Shown: positions 1-12,525, numbered from the stretch's first letter. The stretch is 64,000 nucleotides of DNA from Manduca sexta (GCF_014839805.1 NC_051142.1:14974589-15038588), one strand, 5' to 3'. Program-made: numbers and translations. The notes: generated by a model from the sequence alone, not told the origin.

Positions 1-3000
1 TCGCTTCGGATTCACTACAATTAGGCGCTTCTTCGGATACATTTTCTAGAAACAATTTAGTAATTAGTTTGGGAACAGTTTAATGATGGATCATTATTTG
101 GCTTTTACTTAAAGCATTTCAAGGTTGAGTGTTCTCACTGGATTATATTTTCTTTCTTAACTTATAAGTCAAATCTTAGTTCTATTAACAATTAAGTTCT
201 TAGTAATCTAATGTTTATCACGTACTACTAACCTATGAGTGTGACAGGTAAAATAATATTTTCTAACAAACTACTGTATTCTTTAGAATAACAAAGTCTG
301 CAAACGAATAAGTGTTTCATAGATAGTAAAAATCTCAATGACCTGATATCGTAATAAACACCGTCAGATAAAGTATAGGTTTCTTGCAAATTCTCTAGGA
401 ATAGGATGCCTTTATAGGACATCAGCCAATTTGACTGTACGAAACGCACTATGAAAGGGTCAAGTTAAAGCCTTATCGCGTTTCTGTGTGATAATAATAC
501 TACGTATTTTCCATTTTTCCCGCGAAATAAAAAAGGTACCACTGTCGAATTGAACATGATTGAATTCATAAGGTAAACTAGGCGCAATACTTCTATTCAC
601 GAACTTGGATCGGAGTTAGAATTCGAAGTTCGTTAAAGATTACAAGTTAAAACCAATAAAAAAATGAAATATTTCCTGCAAAGAATCAAGTTACAACTAA
701 AAATAGCTGATTAACAATAAAAACAATTCGTGTAATCAAGATGTTAATGCAGGGATTTGAGCCTCTGCCAAATGACGAAAAGGTGAATTAAGAAAACATT
801 TCATGCAATTAAGCAACTCGAATTAACTTAAAACAGAAGTATGTGACATGCTCCACTAAAAACAATGCCTATAGAATAGTTAATTTGTGTTATTGTTAGC
901 TGTGAATTATTATTTTTTACACCATACAGTGGTGGGCGAGATTTCATTCCTGCTCTACTTTTTCTCTACTGAATAATGAGATGGGCAAGGCTCTCGTCTG
1001 ATGTGCATCAACACTGTCCATATATGTATATGATAATATTGTTATCAATAGTATCTGACCTTTCATTACAGTGACTGGAATCTGTTTTGCGCTTGTAAAT
1101 CGAAGAAATTAAATCCCAGTAAGTTATCTTAGGATGAGGGTCACAGTATTGTTTGTTTGATTGCTAGTCGGATGAGACCCCATAGAATTTGTACTCGACT
1201 GGATAGCAAATGGTTATATAATGGGGAAACCCTTAACCCATTGGCTTATTACGGCAAAACATGTTACAGGGCTAGTTAGTCAAATTATATGCACTTCACT
1301 GTATTTGCAATTAGAACTAGTAATTACCTTAGGATTTAAAAAAGTTAACTTCAAACATTTCACAAAGCATGCATTTTAGTTCCGTTAGTTCAAAACTATC
1401 ATTATTTGATTCTCCATTTGAAACGGATATAAAGTCATGCAACTTTATAATTACAAACAAATCGGACATAAAAGCTTCATTTAAAGTTGGAATGTGTCCG
1501 TTTCAAACTACCACCAACTTTTACTGCGAGCAATTAGAAAAATTCTGACTCAAAAAAATTTACTAACTCCACAGACAGACGCCTTTTATATATAACTTTA
1601 AATATATGAGTAATGTTATTATAATGTTTTACTATTATTCTTTAACTTTTATTGGCTATTTCTTTTTAGGTTGTTATGTAGACGAAGAATCGATAGCATC
1701 GCATAGAGAATAAAGTGTTCTACTGTGTATTTCCATAGTGTAGGCACATTGCACACTATTGTTTCGCGATAGAAATTGATAGCGAAGCAACACCAATCCA
1801 GGAAAGTACTCTAATGCATACGAAAGTACTAGCTGCTAGCTAGAAATAGCTACAATAAAATCAAAGAGGCATAAACTGATTTAATAAAAAAAACATAGAA
1901 TCAATGTCTAGAGCAACGAAGAATTGTAGAATCTCATTCCGAAAACGAAATAGACGTTTATTCATCTCAAATAACAAACGTAGTAATGCGGTCCTTGTAA
2001 TCTTATTCTCAACACCCAAGCTTCAAATTGCTCTAATTCAATCGTACGGGAAGCCGCGTAAAGCGTCTAGGCGCCAAATAGGCTGGCTTGCTCAGTTCAA
2101 GCTTCAATTCCTGTTTTTGTGAACGTTGAACCGTAAACTTTGCATGTTATTATTGCAACAGTGCTTTTACTTGAAATATGCAGGGTAATACGATTCAGTA
2201 TTGTAGAGATTGAAAATTGTTTTTATTTTCGCAATCACTAAACATCTTGTATTGTTCAGAATATTCTCTTTTTTATTCCAAAGTCACTTTCGAGTAACTT
2301 AGTTTGCGAAAATGATCATATTGGTCTTTACAAAAAACATTTCAATTGACACTTATATGCCTCTTCAATTATTTGATACAAGGACGAATTTGGTAGTAAA
2401 CACGAAAATCTAATAATAGTAGTCAACGAGAAACTGCGGCTCGGAACGGAACGTTCGAAGCTTACGGTCTCTAGAATCATTCCAGCCTTTCCATGATATA
2501 CTGAAACATGACGCCTCGGAACTAAAGATGATTCGTGTCTACTAGAATAGGTCCATGAATTGTCACGTAACTAGGCTCACGAATTCTAATTCCTGGTAAT
2601 AGGCTATTTGCCTTATTTTTATTTGAAACTTTTATAAAATATTTACGTCGTATAAATTCTAAAACAGAAGATATCATTGAAATCTGTTAAAAAAATCCAT
2701 GTTATAAGTAATTGAAATTAGGTAGAGGTGAGTGTCATAAAAACAGAAAGCGGTTGAAATACTTGCGTGTGACGTCAGTGGGCATTACGATGCGTGCGAA
2801 AGAAAGAGATGGTGCAATATCCCCACTCCACGCCCACTCCCCTCTACGTAGCAATATTTGAAATATTGTCTCATTTCTTATCAAATTGCGATGCTGTGCT
2901 CACAGAAGAATTTCTTTTTTGTGCTTATTACTATTACATATTAAAAAGTACACAAACTCAAACATAGTCAAATACCCTATTGGGATTCATTTAGGAAATA

Positions 3001-3429
3001 AAAATATATACGATCCATGTTTACTCAGAACAAGCTACTGTCTACTATGAAAAATAAGTATATATCCTGTCATTCCACCAGTAATTTTATTCCGTATTTA
3101 ATGTTGCATTCAGAATGCAAAAAAAATATTTCCAATTCAAAATGGAAAGTTACGCATGCAAACTCAAGATGACCTAGATCAATTCTAGGATACAGCGGAG
3201 GTAGATTTAGGTAACACGAGCGGCCCGCACGGACGCATCCCCTAATTGATTTCCACTGTTTAATGTAATGGACATTCGATTTGGTACATAATACTGCGAG
3301 GGATTTGCATTGAGGATTCAGTAGCTGGGTGTTGCGTCTATGCCATTTGATTGTTAGGTGTTTCCTTTTAGAACATTTTAGTTGTTGGTTGTTGCGATTT
3401 TCATACGGATCTTTATGTTTTTACAGTTA
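1..3429. other. Non-coding, no gene seen
   Basis: AT-rich sequence without a reading frame that resembles a known protein. Around 2755-2865 there is a short GC-richer patch carrying one palindromic CRE-type octamer TGACGTCA (2770-2777). Around 1727-1760 a weak stem (ATAGTGT/ACACTAT) is present. Nothing else could be assigned; a short exon could have been missed. Confidence 0.6.
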
Positions 3430-3634
3430 ATATAAGCTCTGTATTTTAATCTACTGTCCCACTGCTGGACACGGGTCTTCTCTACTGCTGAAAAGGATTA
3501 GGCCTTAGTCCACCACGCTGTAAAGAGCGGATTGGTGGACTTCACACACCCTCAAAATTGCTATAGACAAATTCTTAGGTATGTAGGTTTCCTCAAACAT
3601 CGTGATCTTTTCCACACTCAAATAGGCTATCTAG
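3430..3634 (-). repeat. Diverged copy of tRNA-derived SINE (family A)
   Basis: The reverse complement follows the family A SINE seen in better copies at 7070, 25283 and 28924. It keeps the tail half (GCTCTGTATT, CACTGCTGGACACGGG, GGATTAGGCCTTAGTCCACC) and a trace of the head (AATAGGCTATC), with an internal deletion between them. It is one of the older copies here. No target duplication was seen. Confidence 0.75.
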
Positions 3635-4105
3635 TATCTTCGCTTTAAAAGTTATTTCATTTTATTTCCATATATACAATACGTGCCTAAACTCTGTATA
3701 TTTTCGTTTAACAATACTTACCTATCAACAATTGACCGATTTAACTAATTGTAGTATCATAAGTTTACACAGGACATCAACCAATTTCCGAACCGCAATT
3801 GTATAAATATTTACAGATACCCTGAATGGATCCAGATAGTAAATGAGTTTGTTTACATTAGATCTACAAGTTCTATTGAATTGGAGTATTATATCTTCGA
3901 CGGCTGTAAACGCAACCAGTATTTTCTTAATTGAGTTTACTTCTATTCTATGCTGTTTATTGTTATAAACGGTAGCCTATCGTAATACCGAGTTTCGAAT
4001 TCAATTCGGAAGAAATTCCAGTTCCAAGAAACGTAGGTATTTCAATGAAACGATTCATTTTTTTTTGCCGATCCTAGGAATCGTCAGTAGACTAATGAGG
4101 CAATT
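3635..4105. other. Non-coding, nothing recognised
   Basis: AT-rich spacer between two repeats; no coding, RNA or repeat signature seen. Confidence 0.5.
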
Positions 4106-4419
4106 TTTTTCTTATTTTTTTTTATGGCTTTGACTGACGAGAAACGCATGCCGTTCGCCTCATGGTAAGCGATGTGACCGTCCATAAACAGTATAACATA
4201 ATACCTTGAATTACAAAGTATTGTTTGGTATTCCTCTGCGCTCACCATCCTGAGACATGATACGTTAGGTCTTATTATGTCCAATAGTTACACCGGCTAC
4301 AATATCCTTCTAACCGGAACACAACAGTGACTAGACATTGCTGCTTGGTAGCAGAAATAGACTTTGTGGTGGTAAACTACCCTTGACTCTCACATATGAG
4401 AGACTTACCCCCAGTAAAT
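4106..4419 (-). repeat. Interspersed repeat C (LINE 3'-end-like), A-tailed
   Basis: Starts with a T-run (an A-tail on the minus strand), followed by the family landmarks GACGAG, GCCGTTCGCCT, GGTAAGCGAT, AAAGTATTGTTTGGTATTCC, TGCGCTC, CATCCTGAGACATGA, and ends near the CCCAGTAAA box. The same block recurs about ten times in the window in both orientations. The A-tail and variable 5' truncation suggest LINE-dependent retrotransposition; whether it is a LINE 3' UTR or a SINE cannot be decided here. Confidence 0.75.
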
Positions 4420-5334
4420 TGTTCAGGTTTGTAGTTCTACCAGTGCGCAACGTTGCCACATATTGCCACATTTCTAGCGAATGGGTTAAACAACATTACA
4501 TTTCTAGTTAGAAGTTTTGGAATGCAGTTCTCTCTACGGCTGTATTAATATTACTTCAACTAAAACAAGGAAAGGCATTTGTGAAAGCGTGCTATATTGA
4601 GTTTTAGAAAGTTATTACAAAGGAATGTTATATAAATTGTGAGATAATAGGTATGAAGAGCATATGTCAAAAAATATTTATCTGGTATTGAAATACTTAC
4701 TCAATTTGGGGATAAGTTAAGATTTCGTACTTTTAATAAGAAATAATGAGAATAGATTTTTTAAGGTTAAAGACTTCATACCATCTGGCATTAAATCATG
4801 AAGCACAGAAAAATGAATGAAAAAAGAAAAGAAGCAAAGGAAGTTTTATCTCTTGACATAACTGAATTGAAGGAATTGAAGAGATTTTTGCACAATTACT
4901 ACAACCTGCCTAATTGTTTCTTAACGTACTGCTGCCAAATATCAAATAGAGAAAAAAATACTTCAACGAATTAATAATTTTCTTCTGATTTCTTAGTTAG
5001 GTACACTTCCAACATGCCAAAGAGGAAAACGTGATTTAATGCCACACTATCGGTAAGCCGTTTCCAGCTTCAGTCCCAAAAATCTCCACAACGCAACACT
5101 CATTCGGTTCTATTTAATATTTTATTACTGCCCTACTTAGCTGTGCAGAAACTTTTATAATGGTTTTGGAACTGAGCCAAATATAGAGTGAACAGTTGCC
5201 TAGTTGAAATAGCCGAAGTGCAAGTCTGTGAGAATATCTTCCGTTATTATGGTGATTCTTAAAGGAATTACTAATTAGACAAGCCGAAAAGAAAGAAATG
5301 ATTGCTGATTCACGTCTCGGCTTCTACTGTGCGC
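4420..5334. other. Non-coding, nothing recognised
   Basis: AT-rich with an A-rich segment near 4800-4850. No gene or repeat identified. Confidence 0.5.
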
Positions 5335-5561
5335 ACCCCCACATACGCATTTATCCTCGAAGGGGTATGCAGAGGCGCAACCAGGGCACCCACTTTTCGC
5401 CAACTGTGTTCCATCCCATGATAGGAGGCAAGTTTATCACCATATCGGGCACAAATTTCTGATACTGAACAGAAAAACCCAAATATCATCCAGAATTCGA
5501 ACCCAGGACTTCAGCATTGCCATACCGCGCATACAGTACAACTACGCCAACGAGGCAGTCT
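5335..5561 (-). repeat. tRNA-derived SINE, family B
   Basis: On the minus strand the head reads GACTGCCTCGTTGGCGTAGT (an A-box-like block). It is followed by a B-box-like GGGTTCGAATTC and then the family body CATCATGGGATGGAACA with a terminal CCTCGAGGATAAATGCG-type segment. Family B also occurs at 9458, 16018, 43470, 48375 and 53560. An internal RNA polymerase III promoter is the family norm; activity of this copy is not implied. Confidence 0.7.
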
Positions 5562-6835
5562 GTTCTACTCTGATATGTGATTATTTTTAAAAGTTTCCAA
5601 ATATACTTGGGCCTGCATGTAAGACTTTCGATGAAAAATAATTGTCGTTTGCTAATCGACAAAATTTTATTACATTTATACCGAAACGGGACATACGTCC
5701 GCAACTGGCGGGTTTTTGTCTTATCCACGGATATCCGAGCAGATACAAATATTCTACCATCAGCATATGCTAACTGGTTGCTAATATTAGCATATGGTTA
5801 TCCGAAGACAGAGATGTTTCTTCACATAAACCTACTACTGATTGTTGTACTGTAAGTTTGTATATTGTATAACAAAGTCGCGACACTCGGCCCGCCGTTG
5901 TTTGCAATCTGGTGCGGTAACACAATGAGAAGTGAAAAGACGATATGAATGAAAATTAATGCCGGCTTTCTCCCGGAACTGGATATCCCACGGGAATATG
6001 TGAATGAGAATGCCGTTTTCAAGTAAGACTCTATGAGTGACGTGTTAGTTCTACATAATGGGTTTACCAGCGAATTCCAAAGATATAAACTAGTGATATG
6101 TAGTTAGTTTTGAACAATTTCTTTTTAATATCAATTCGGAGTTCGTCATGGCTTTCTAATGACAACAACTTTTTTTCATTCCGCGGTGGCATGAATTCTA
6201 CGAAGTTAAAAAACATACAACAGAGATTCATCAGGAGAAAGTTGTTGCTGACGTATATGTTTGGTAAATACATTATAGCGACTGATCAAAAGTTATTGTT
6301 TTGACGTCAATTACTGTTTACAATATTGCTAAATATAAAAAATTGTAGACAGTTTTGAATGCCTATCTGCTGGATCGATTGGGTAGTTAAAGCTGGTGTT
6401 GATTCGATTAAATAGCCAATATCACTTAATTATATTTTTTGTTTCGCAATTATGCAGATAATTTACGTAGCTTTGAGCATTACCAAACAAGATTCCACTT
6501 TCGTGACATATTTCCAAAAAAATGTAAACCGTCACACGGCATGTTTGCCGGTCGAGCCGGCGTTCTATTTGTATATGAAAATGGCGCCTAATCCATATTT
6601 GAACAGCCGCAAATCCGAACGACGTGTGCGTTTGAAAAAACTGAATGCATAACGATAGGAATGTCCTTAGTTAGAACTGGAAGCGGATTGTCGTGAATCT
6701 TGCTTTTGCCTTTTAAAAATTTTGGCTTTAAATAAACTTTGTGGGGTTTGTATGGTTTACATTTTATTTTAGTAACATTTTATGTTAGAGAAAGATAGAC
6801 GTATTTACGAGTATTTAAATGGCATACTTATTCAT
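5562..6835. other. Non-coding, no supported gene
   Basis: Contains a 66-codon open frame at 6452-6652 (plus) with a basic end (KSERRVRLKKLNA) and a poly(A)-signal-like AATAAA about 80 bases downstream. I recognise no domain in it and do not call it a gene. Confidence 0.5.
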
Positions 6836-7053
6836 CACTAGTTTCTGCTTGTAGCTTCACCCGCGTAAAATTTATCTGGAATAAAAGTCTTGCTACATAT
6901 TTTTTCGGAATAAAGTATATCCTAAGTTTTTCTCAGGGCTCAAACGTTCTGCATACCAAAATTAATCGAAATCCATTCGGTAGTTTTTGAGCTTATCGCA
7001 TTCAGACAGACGGTCGCGGCAGGGGACTTTGTTTAATATGTAAGCATTAGCTA
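6836..7053 (-). mobile_element. Helitron-like non-autonomous element
   Basis: On the minus strand this ends in AAACTAG followed by T, matching the CTRR|T 3' terminus of Helitrons, after a degraded GC hairpin (ACGCGGGTGAAGC). Internally it shares AAAGTCCCCTGCCGCG, a CAGACAGAC-type segment and a TTTTTGAG segment with the copy at 38793-38996. The plus-strand element at 54995 has the same 3' layout. It resembles the non-autonomous Helitron-like repeats (Lep1 type) described in Lepidoptera; that family name is from memory. No coding capacity. Confidence 0.6.
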
Positions 7054-7058
7054 TTACA

Positions 7059-7404
7059 TTGGTATATTAATAATAATATCAGCCCTGTATTTATATACTT
7101 GCCCACTGCTGAGCACGGGCCTCCTCTACTACTGAGAGGGATTAGGCCTTAGTCCACCGCGCTGGCCTAGTGCGGATTGGTAGACTTCACATACCTTCGA
7201 AATTCCTATAGAGAACTTCTCAGATGTGCAGGTTTCCTCACGATGTTTTCCTTCACCGTTAAAGCGAACGATAAATTCACAAAGAATACACACATGATTT
7301 TTTAGAAAAGTCAGAGGTGTGTGCCCTTGGGTTTTGAACCTGCGGACATTCGTCTCGGCAGTCCGCTCCACATCCAACTAGGCTATCGCCGCTTGGCATA
7401 TTAA
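7059..7404 (-). mobile_element. tRNA-derived SINE family A, full length with TSD
   Basis: The element occupies about 7070-7393. On the minus strand it begins AGCGGCGATAGCCTAGTTGG (A-box-like), then a B-box region, and ends in ATTATTATT-type repeats after CAGGGCTGATATT. Flanking repeats TGGTATATTAA (about 7060-7070) and TGGCATATTAA (7394-7404) differ at one base and look like the target site duplication. It inserted just beside the Helitron-like copy. Confidence 0.85.
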
Positions 7405-7452
7405 TTATATGTTATTATTTAAACAACGTCTTCGCTTGGAATAATATTTCCC

Positions 7453-7692
7453 TGCCGCCAAACAGCAGTGGGTAGTCACTGTTATGTTACGGTTTGGATA
7501 ACATTGCAGCCAGTGTATCTACTGGACATAATAAGACAACTTCTCATGTCTCAGGATGGCGAGCGCAGTGGATACCAAATAAAACGTTGTAATTCAAGGT
7601 GTTGGATGGTGTTTCTACTGTTTATGGCCGGTCGTATCGCTTACCATGAGGCGAACAGCAAGCTCGTTTTGTTATTCAAAGTAATAAAAAAA
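7453..7692 (+). repeat. Interspersed repeat C, plus orientation
   Basis: Carries the reverse-complement landmarks of the family (GCCGCCAAACAGCAGT, CATGTCTCAGGATGGCGAGC, AATTCAAGGTGTTGGATGG, TTACCATGAGGCGAAC) and ends in an A-rich tail (AATAAAAAAA). Confidence 0.75.
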
Positions 7693-8454
7693 TCAAGTCC
7701 AAACCTTATGCTAACAATAACTGATTTCCCCAAACGTCAAAATAATGATCATGACCATAATGGATCTCTTTAAAAATGTTGACCTCCTTACTCCAGTATC
7801 TTAATGTTAAATTCCATTTCGTAATCCACCGTTCCTTCTTATCAAGGTCATCAGTACAGCGATTGAACGGTGTCCTACATTCGATCTCTGCGAATAAAGA
7901 AAATTGAATTCAGTCTGTGACAATTTTCAAAGCATTTTCCAAGTGTCAATGAGTAATGGTGCCTTTTGTGAAACGTATAAGTCAGATTGTTTTACAGCTG
8001 AAAATATTGACTGAGATTTGAGGAATATGATCGCTTTCTACTGAGATTTGTCAATAAAGATATCTCTTACAGAAATGCGTCTAATATATAGGTGTTGATA
8101 AACTGACGAACTGAAATGAATTTCGAAAAATAAATAGAACTAATAAAATATTGACTTACATTGGTGTGATAGAAAACAAAAAAACATCCATTGAGCTTTT
8201 CTTAATAGAAGCAGGTATTTTTTGTAAACGAAAAATCTCGTCTACTTTTTATATATATTTTTTTTACTAATGAAAATTATAATCATTGTATAACTCAAGG
8301 ACGACGGATAAATAGTCAGCTGATGAAATAGTTACTATGGTTTAATTCTCGATTGTAATATGGTACATTATGGTTTATTAAAAAAAGTTTACTACGATTT
8401 ATCCTATATTAACCCGTCATGACTTGTCAAAATTTTATTTTCAAATATGTACAG
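7693..8454. other. Non-coding, nothing recognised
   Basis: AT-rich spacer; no gene or repeat recognised. Confidence 0.5.
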
Positions 8455-8589
8455 GTAGCTGAATGTTTGCCGCCAAACATTGACAGCTACGCGTGTGACG
8501 GAAAAATAACCTTATTATGTAGTATATAAGGTTATAATCCCGTGACACACGCAAATGTCATGTAGCTGTCTTGGCTCGCCGGCGAGCCA
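8455..8589. repeat. Three consecutive palindromes (hairpin cluster)
   Basis: Three inverted repeats lie head to tail. A 15-nt stem pairs GTAGCTGAATGTTTG with CAAACATTGACAGCTAC (8455-8490). A longer imperfect stem pairs AGCTACGCGTGTGACGG..ATAACCTTA (8485-8514) with its complement at 8527-8567. A perfect 18-nt palindrome TGGCTCGCCGGCGAGCCA lies at 8572-8589. The motif GTAGCTGT is shared between stems. This looks like a degraded foldback transposon or Helitron-type terminal structure; the family was not identified. Confidence 0.5.
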
Positions 8590-8599
8590 CGAGAGACCA

Positions 8600-8619
8600 A
8601 GAGAGAGAGAGAGAGAGAG
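8600..8619. repeat. (GA)n microsatellite
   Basis: About 9.5 GA dinucleotide units, directly after the palindrome cluster. Confidence 0.9.
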
Positions 8620-9457
8620 TAATAATAATGTTAATCAGGGAATCAAAACTAATCGCAAACACATGTGCAAAATTTTGAAAAACAAACTAGTCTGAACAAT
8701 TCATTTCAAAGAGGGAAATTTCTTCCTCTTTGTACTTTCATTCCACTCCAACGTAGGGTCAGCGCAACAATTTTTTTCAAATATATTGCAGAAGCTATTC
8801 GGATTTTTACAAACGACCTCCTGCCTGATGCTAATCATCTAAAGGAGGAAAGATGACACTGTTCCTTATTGTTTCAACTATCACCTGTCTAATATCAAGC
8901 TTCCAAAACCTTCCATGAATATGCCATAAAAACAACCTCATGTATCCGTATATGCTTTAGCAGCATCAACAGAAAGGTAAACTAGTTAGCCGATAGATTT
9001 GACCACAAATCTTGGTCAGTGTGCATTCATGCAAATCGCGTGCGAAACAATCACACTGTTTAAATATAACATGCAAGGCAGTCGAATTGCACCATTTGAA
9101 TATTTCATACAAATAACGTGAAAACGGTGCAGGTAAAATTAACAGAACTAACATGACCCTCAGTATATTGTGTGGTTTTCAAATTTTATTTAAAAGTAAA
9201 TGCTGATACAAGTAAGTCGTTTGATGAAAAGTATTACAAAGACCTATAAACAGTAGCAACACCATTTAGTTTTTTGTATTACGAAAGATCCTCACTTCAC
9301 TTTCAAATTGTAATACTTGCTTGGAAAATCCTGCTTGAAGGCAGAAAAATAAATCAATGGCACTTACCTCTCATATACTAGATATCTATCACACATTACT
9401 CTGACAAGGCGTGAGAGGGCGTGGAGTATAAAATATCTCTGTTGATGGAACCGACGG
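8620..9457. other. Non-coding, nothing recognised
   Basis: Short open frames only, none with recognisable domains. Confidence 0.5.
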
Positions 9458-9548
9458 ATATCACATCACGGAATAAATACACATGGTGATGCGTGCCTTG
9501 GTTTCACCCCAGCCTACCCCTTCGGGTATAAGGCGTGATGTGAGTCTT
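9458..9548 (+). repeat. SINE family B fragment (3' part)
   Basis: Retains the distal half only: ATCACATCACGGAATAAA, then CAGCCTACCCCTTCGGGTAT and AAGGCGTGATGTG, matching the 3' part of the family B copies at 16018 and 48375. The tRNA-like head is absent. Confidence 0.65.
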
Positions 9549-10265
9549 GATATAATTCAATATAGTACAAGAAGTAGTCTGGGTAATGGAATGGATGCTT
9601 GAATGCTTTGATGAAGGCATATAATAATATATGATGGTCACACAAACATTTATTGCCGTACAAGAACAAAATGTACAAATTGTCGCTACAACTATTACTG
9701 ATATTAATTATAAGGCTTCAAAAACGTGACTATTTATTCAACGGCTAAAAGTAAAATATTAATTCAACAAAAATAACTTATAGCTCTACTAAATATTATT
9801 AACAACCAAAATGAGGCTATTTATTTATCAAATAAAACATTTTAGTTCATTAATGAACAAGTAACTAATATTATAAATATGCATAATTCTTAAAAATATT
9901 GCTATGTCACTCACACCGATACGGTCAAATAAATTCACCGAAATGTACAACTACCGGTCAACTAAAGCTCCGCATTCACTGAACGACTGACTCATATATA
10001 CACAATAAGATAATTGCGCGCGACATTGCCAGTATACCATATAATTGTTGGAGAAAGTAATAGATGACGCCTCATGCAAATTTATTGTTAAAGGAAACGT
10101 CAAGCCGGAAACTTGAGTGAGGTCGTCACCGGACTGGCCGAACTAATTTAACAATTGAAATGTCACCTGAGGCCATTCGAAGGCCTAGATTTCGAGAATT
10201 ATTATCTTTGGATCACTGATTGCACAGAAATGCAAGTGCAGACATTTGATGGACTTGTCACTTGA
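9549..10265. other. Non-coding, nothing recognised
   Basis: AT-rich; no gene or repeat assigned. Confidence 0.5.
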
Positions 10266-10471
10266 CGAACTCACTGTATTGAAATTAAACTAAGTTTCCG
10301 AATTCTATCGCGGTTTTTTGTTTTTTATTTTTCTCCCGACGTTTCGAAGACTTTGCAGCCTTCATGGTCACGGGGGGGACTGAGGTGTTTTAATTAGTTT
10401 TTTAAATAGTTTAATTTCAATGTCTAACATTCGCGTAAACATAAGAAATCATTATGCGAACTCACTGTATT
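10266..10471. mobile_element. CCCGACGTTTCG-type MITE-like insertion with 15-bp direct repeats
   Basis: The core contains TCTATCGCGG, TCTCCCGACGTTTCGAAGAC, TTTGCAGCCTTCATGGTCAC and a G-run. Inverted TTGAAATTAAACTA-like ends flank this core (left from 10279, right arm TAGTTTAATTTCAA ending about 10420). The whole unit lies between two identical 15-mers CGAACTCACTGTATT (10266-10280 and 10457-10471). Between the right inverted end and the right 15-mer is a tail AACATTCGCGTAAACATAAG. The related copy at 35503-35805 has longer TIRs. A 15-bp duplication is unusually long for a DNA transposon, so the mechanism is unclear. Confidence 0.65.
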
Positions 10472-11142
10472 ATATTACATCCGACATTATAGATGAAATG
10501 GGCGATACCAACTATTCTTCCAAATATTTCTTGGTCACCTGTGCAGGGATATAGTGAACAGTATGTAGAGAGACACCAGCCAGGGTTTCTTTCTTTCTAC
10601 CTACTTTAAGGTTTTTAGTCGGGTGTAAGTTTGGGATTCGAACCAGTAACCAGTAGGGTAACAACGGGGTAGAATGGCCGGAGCATTAAAAAAATATGTG
10701 TTCTCTTCCGCCAATATATCCTTAAGCAAGCAACAAGAAAACAAAGTATCAAAATCGTATGTTCAGTGTTGCGTGATGGAAGATGATTAGTCAGTTGTAT
10801 ACGTATGCGTTTAATAATAAGAAACATTATTCACAATTGTCGCATAATGAATGGCTGTGAAAATCAACAAGTCCTTAATTGCAAGCATGGAATTAACATT
10901 AGCAAAGGCTTGGGCAATATAAATCAGCCGGGACATAATATATATGTCGTAATGGCGTGCGTCTGTGGTAACCCTTGGGGCAAGCAAGGGGGAGGTTGTT
11001 TACTGTTAGAGTAATTGAGTAATTGGAGGTATACTGTAAAGGACTTCACCGCGTGAATCTAATGGCAGTTAATGTGGGTTGTATTCAAAGGAAACGTCTA
11101 AAGTAAGATTTGCTAGACGAGAAAGTTTTTTAAAGTTTTTTC
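10472..11142. other. Non-coding, nothing recognised
   Basis: Near 10625-10650 the minus strand has a B-box-like TACTGGTTCGAATCCC, possibly a decayed SINE head, but no further tRNA-like structure was seen. Confidence 0.45.
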
Positions 11143-11262
11143 GGCCAAGCAACACTGTGCCAACAGAGTTAGTTGTGTTCCGGTTTGGAAGACATTGCAG
11201 CCAGTTTAATTACTGGGCATTTTAAGACTTAATTCTTACGTCTCAGGGGACAACCGCAGCGT
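11143..11262 (+). repeat. Interspersed repeat C fragment
   Basis: Contains GGCCAAGCAACACTGTGCC, TTGTGTTCCGGTTTGGA, ACATTGCAGCCAGT and a TACGTCTCAGGGG block corresponding to the middle of repeat C. The A-tailed part is missing. Confidence 0.6.
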
Positions 11263-12525
11263 AATTCCTTCCTGTCCCAAGCAAACTTTAATAAAGTAAT
11301 TAGATAGTGTCCTCCTATATTTGATTACAAATTCGTCCTTACGCGATAACAACACAAAAAGTCGCAAAAACAACATAAAATTAAAAATCACCGTCCTGGC
11401 CCAGTTTTGGCCACGGTGGCAATACCAACGGAGATCAGCGAGGTACGCAGGAGATATTTTACACACAAATGTGTGCGCAATACAGAGGTGCACTGTCTAT
11501 TTCTTCACCCTCCTAGTCTGATGAGACGGCAATCCGACATGACCGGAGAGATATCAAGCGCAAGACCAACGGGTTTACGTGCACCACTGACTCCCTACAA
11601 TATACTGCGCAAGAAATTCCAAATGCATTTACACTACCAACAATATTTCAAGAGTTCCATACATATGTAACTTGCCACAACTGCTACAAAATTTAAAATT
11701 TTCAAGTCATCTTGCCATAATTAGTTACACATTAAATTGCTTGCGAAAGTCGACTTCTCTAAGTTTTCTTGCTCATCTATCCAGTAATGGTCATTTAAAA
11801 AAACAATAATTCCTTGGAATAATCTTTTAGAAAATAGCTTTTCCAACGTTGCTTATAGATAAAAAATATTCACTTATATATTATGTTGGATAGTGACGCG
11901 TCATCGCATATAAGAAACTTATTCCAATAGTAAACAAGAGACATACCAGCTTTAACCTGGACCCTTCACCGAACAGATAAACAGATCTTAAAAAAAATCC
12001 AGTCAACAGAGCGAAAGCAACTTTCAATTTATTTAACGACACCCCTAATGAAAATTAAACTGAGCTTGCTTTTATAAAAACAAAGGATAAATCCTAACCG
12101 CGTTGCTTTTAAACTGATAGTTTGAGATTTAATATGCTTTTAACCTTTTTTGTAATATATCTATGGAAGAAAAATAAGAAAGGATTTATTTATGATTACG
12201 TACTTCCAGTCTTACTTATAAACTTATTTTTAGTGTTATGAGATGGTTAAGAATTTCTTAAATAGCAGTGAAAAACATCACCGGTTTCCTAGTTTTAACC
12301 TTATTTAGAGGCAAGATGGCGGGTTTTGACTTACAGCTGATCGAGTAAATTAGCATTTTAACTAAGCGTAACTTGGCGAAATTTTTATAAGTAAGACTCT
12401 TCTTATATAGATTTTTATATTTTTTATTCTAGGATTGACAAAGAATGTTTGTGGTATTAAGTTAAACTATAATATGCTACATTGAATAATATAAAACATA
12501 ATGATTAACAAATACTTTAATTAAC
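11263..12525. other. Non-coding, nothing recognised
   Basis: Several overlapping short open frames at 11236-11670 on both strands have no recognisable domain. No gene called. Confidence 0.5.

Noticed and set aside
2450..2485. Heat-shock element (GGAACGTTCGAAGC)
   Set aside because: Spacing of the GAA/TTC units is not regular, and no promoter lies nearby.
6452..6652. Small basic protein gene
   Set aside because: No domain, no neighbouring exon or promoter; length is compatible with chance.
7129..7377. Protein-coding frame on the minus strand
   Set aside because: It lies wholly inside a SINE, and the same frame recurs in other copies of that SINE.
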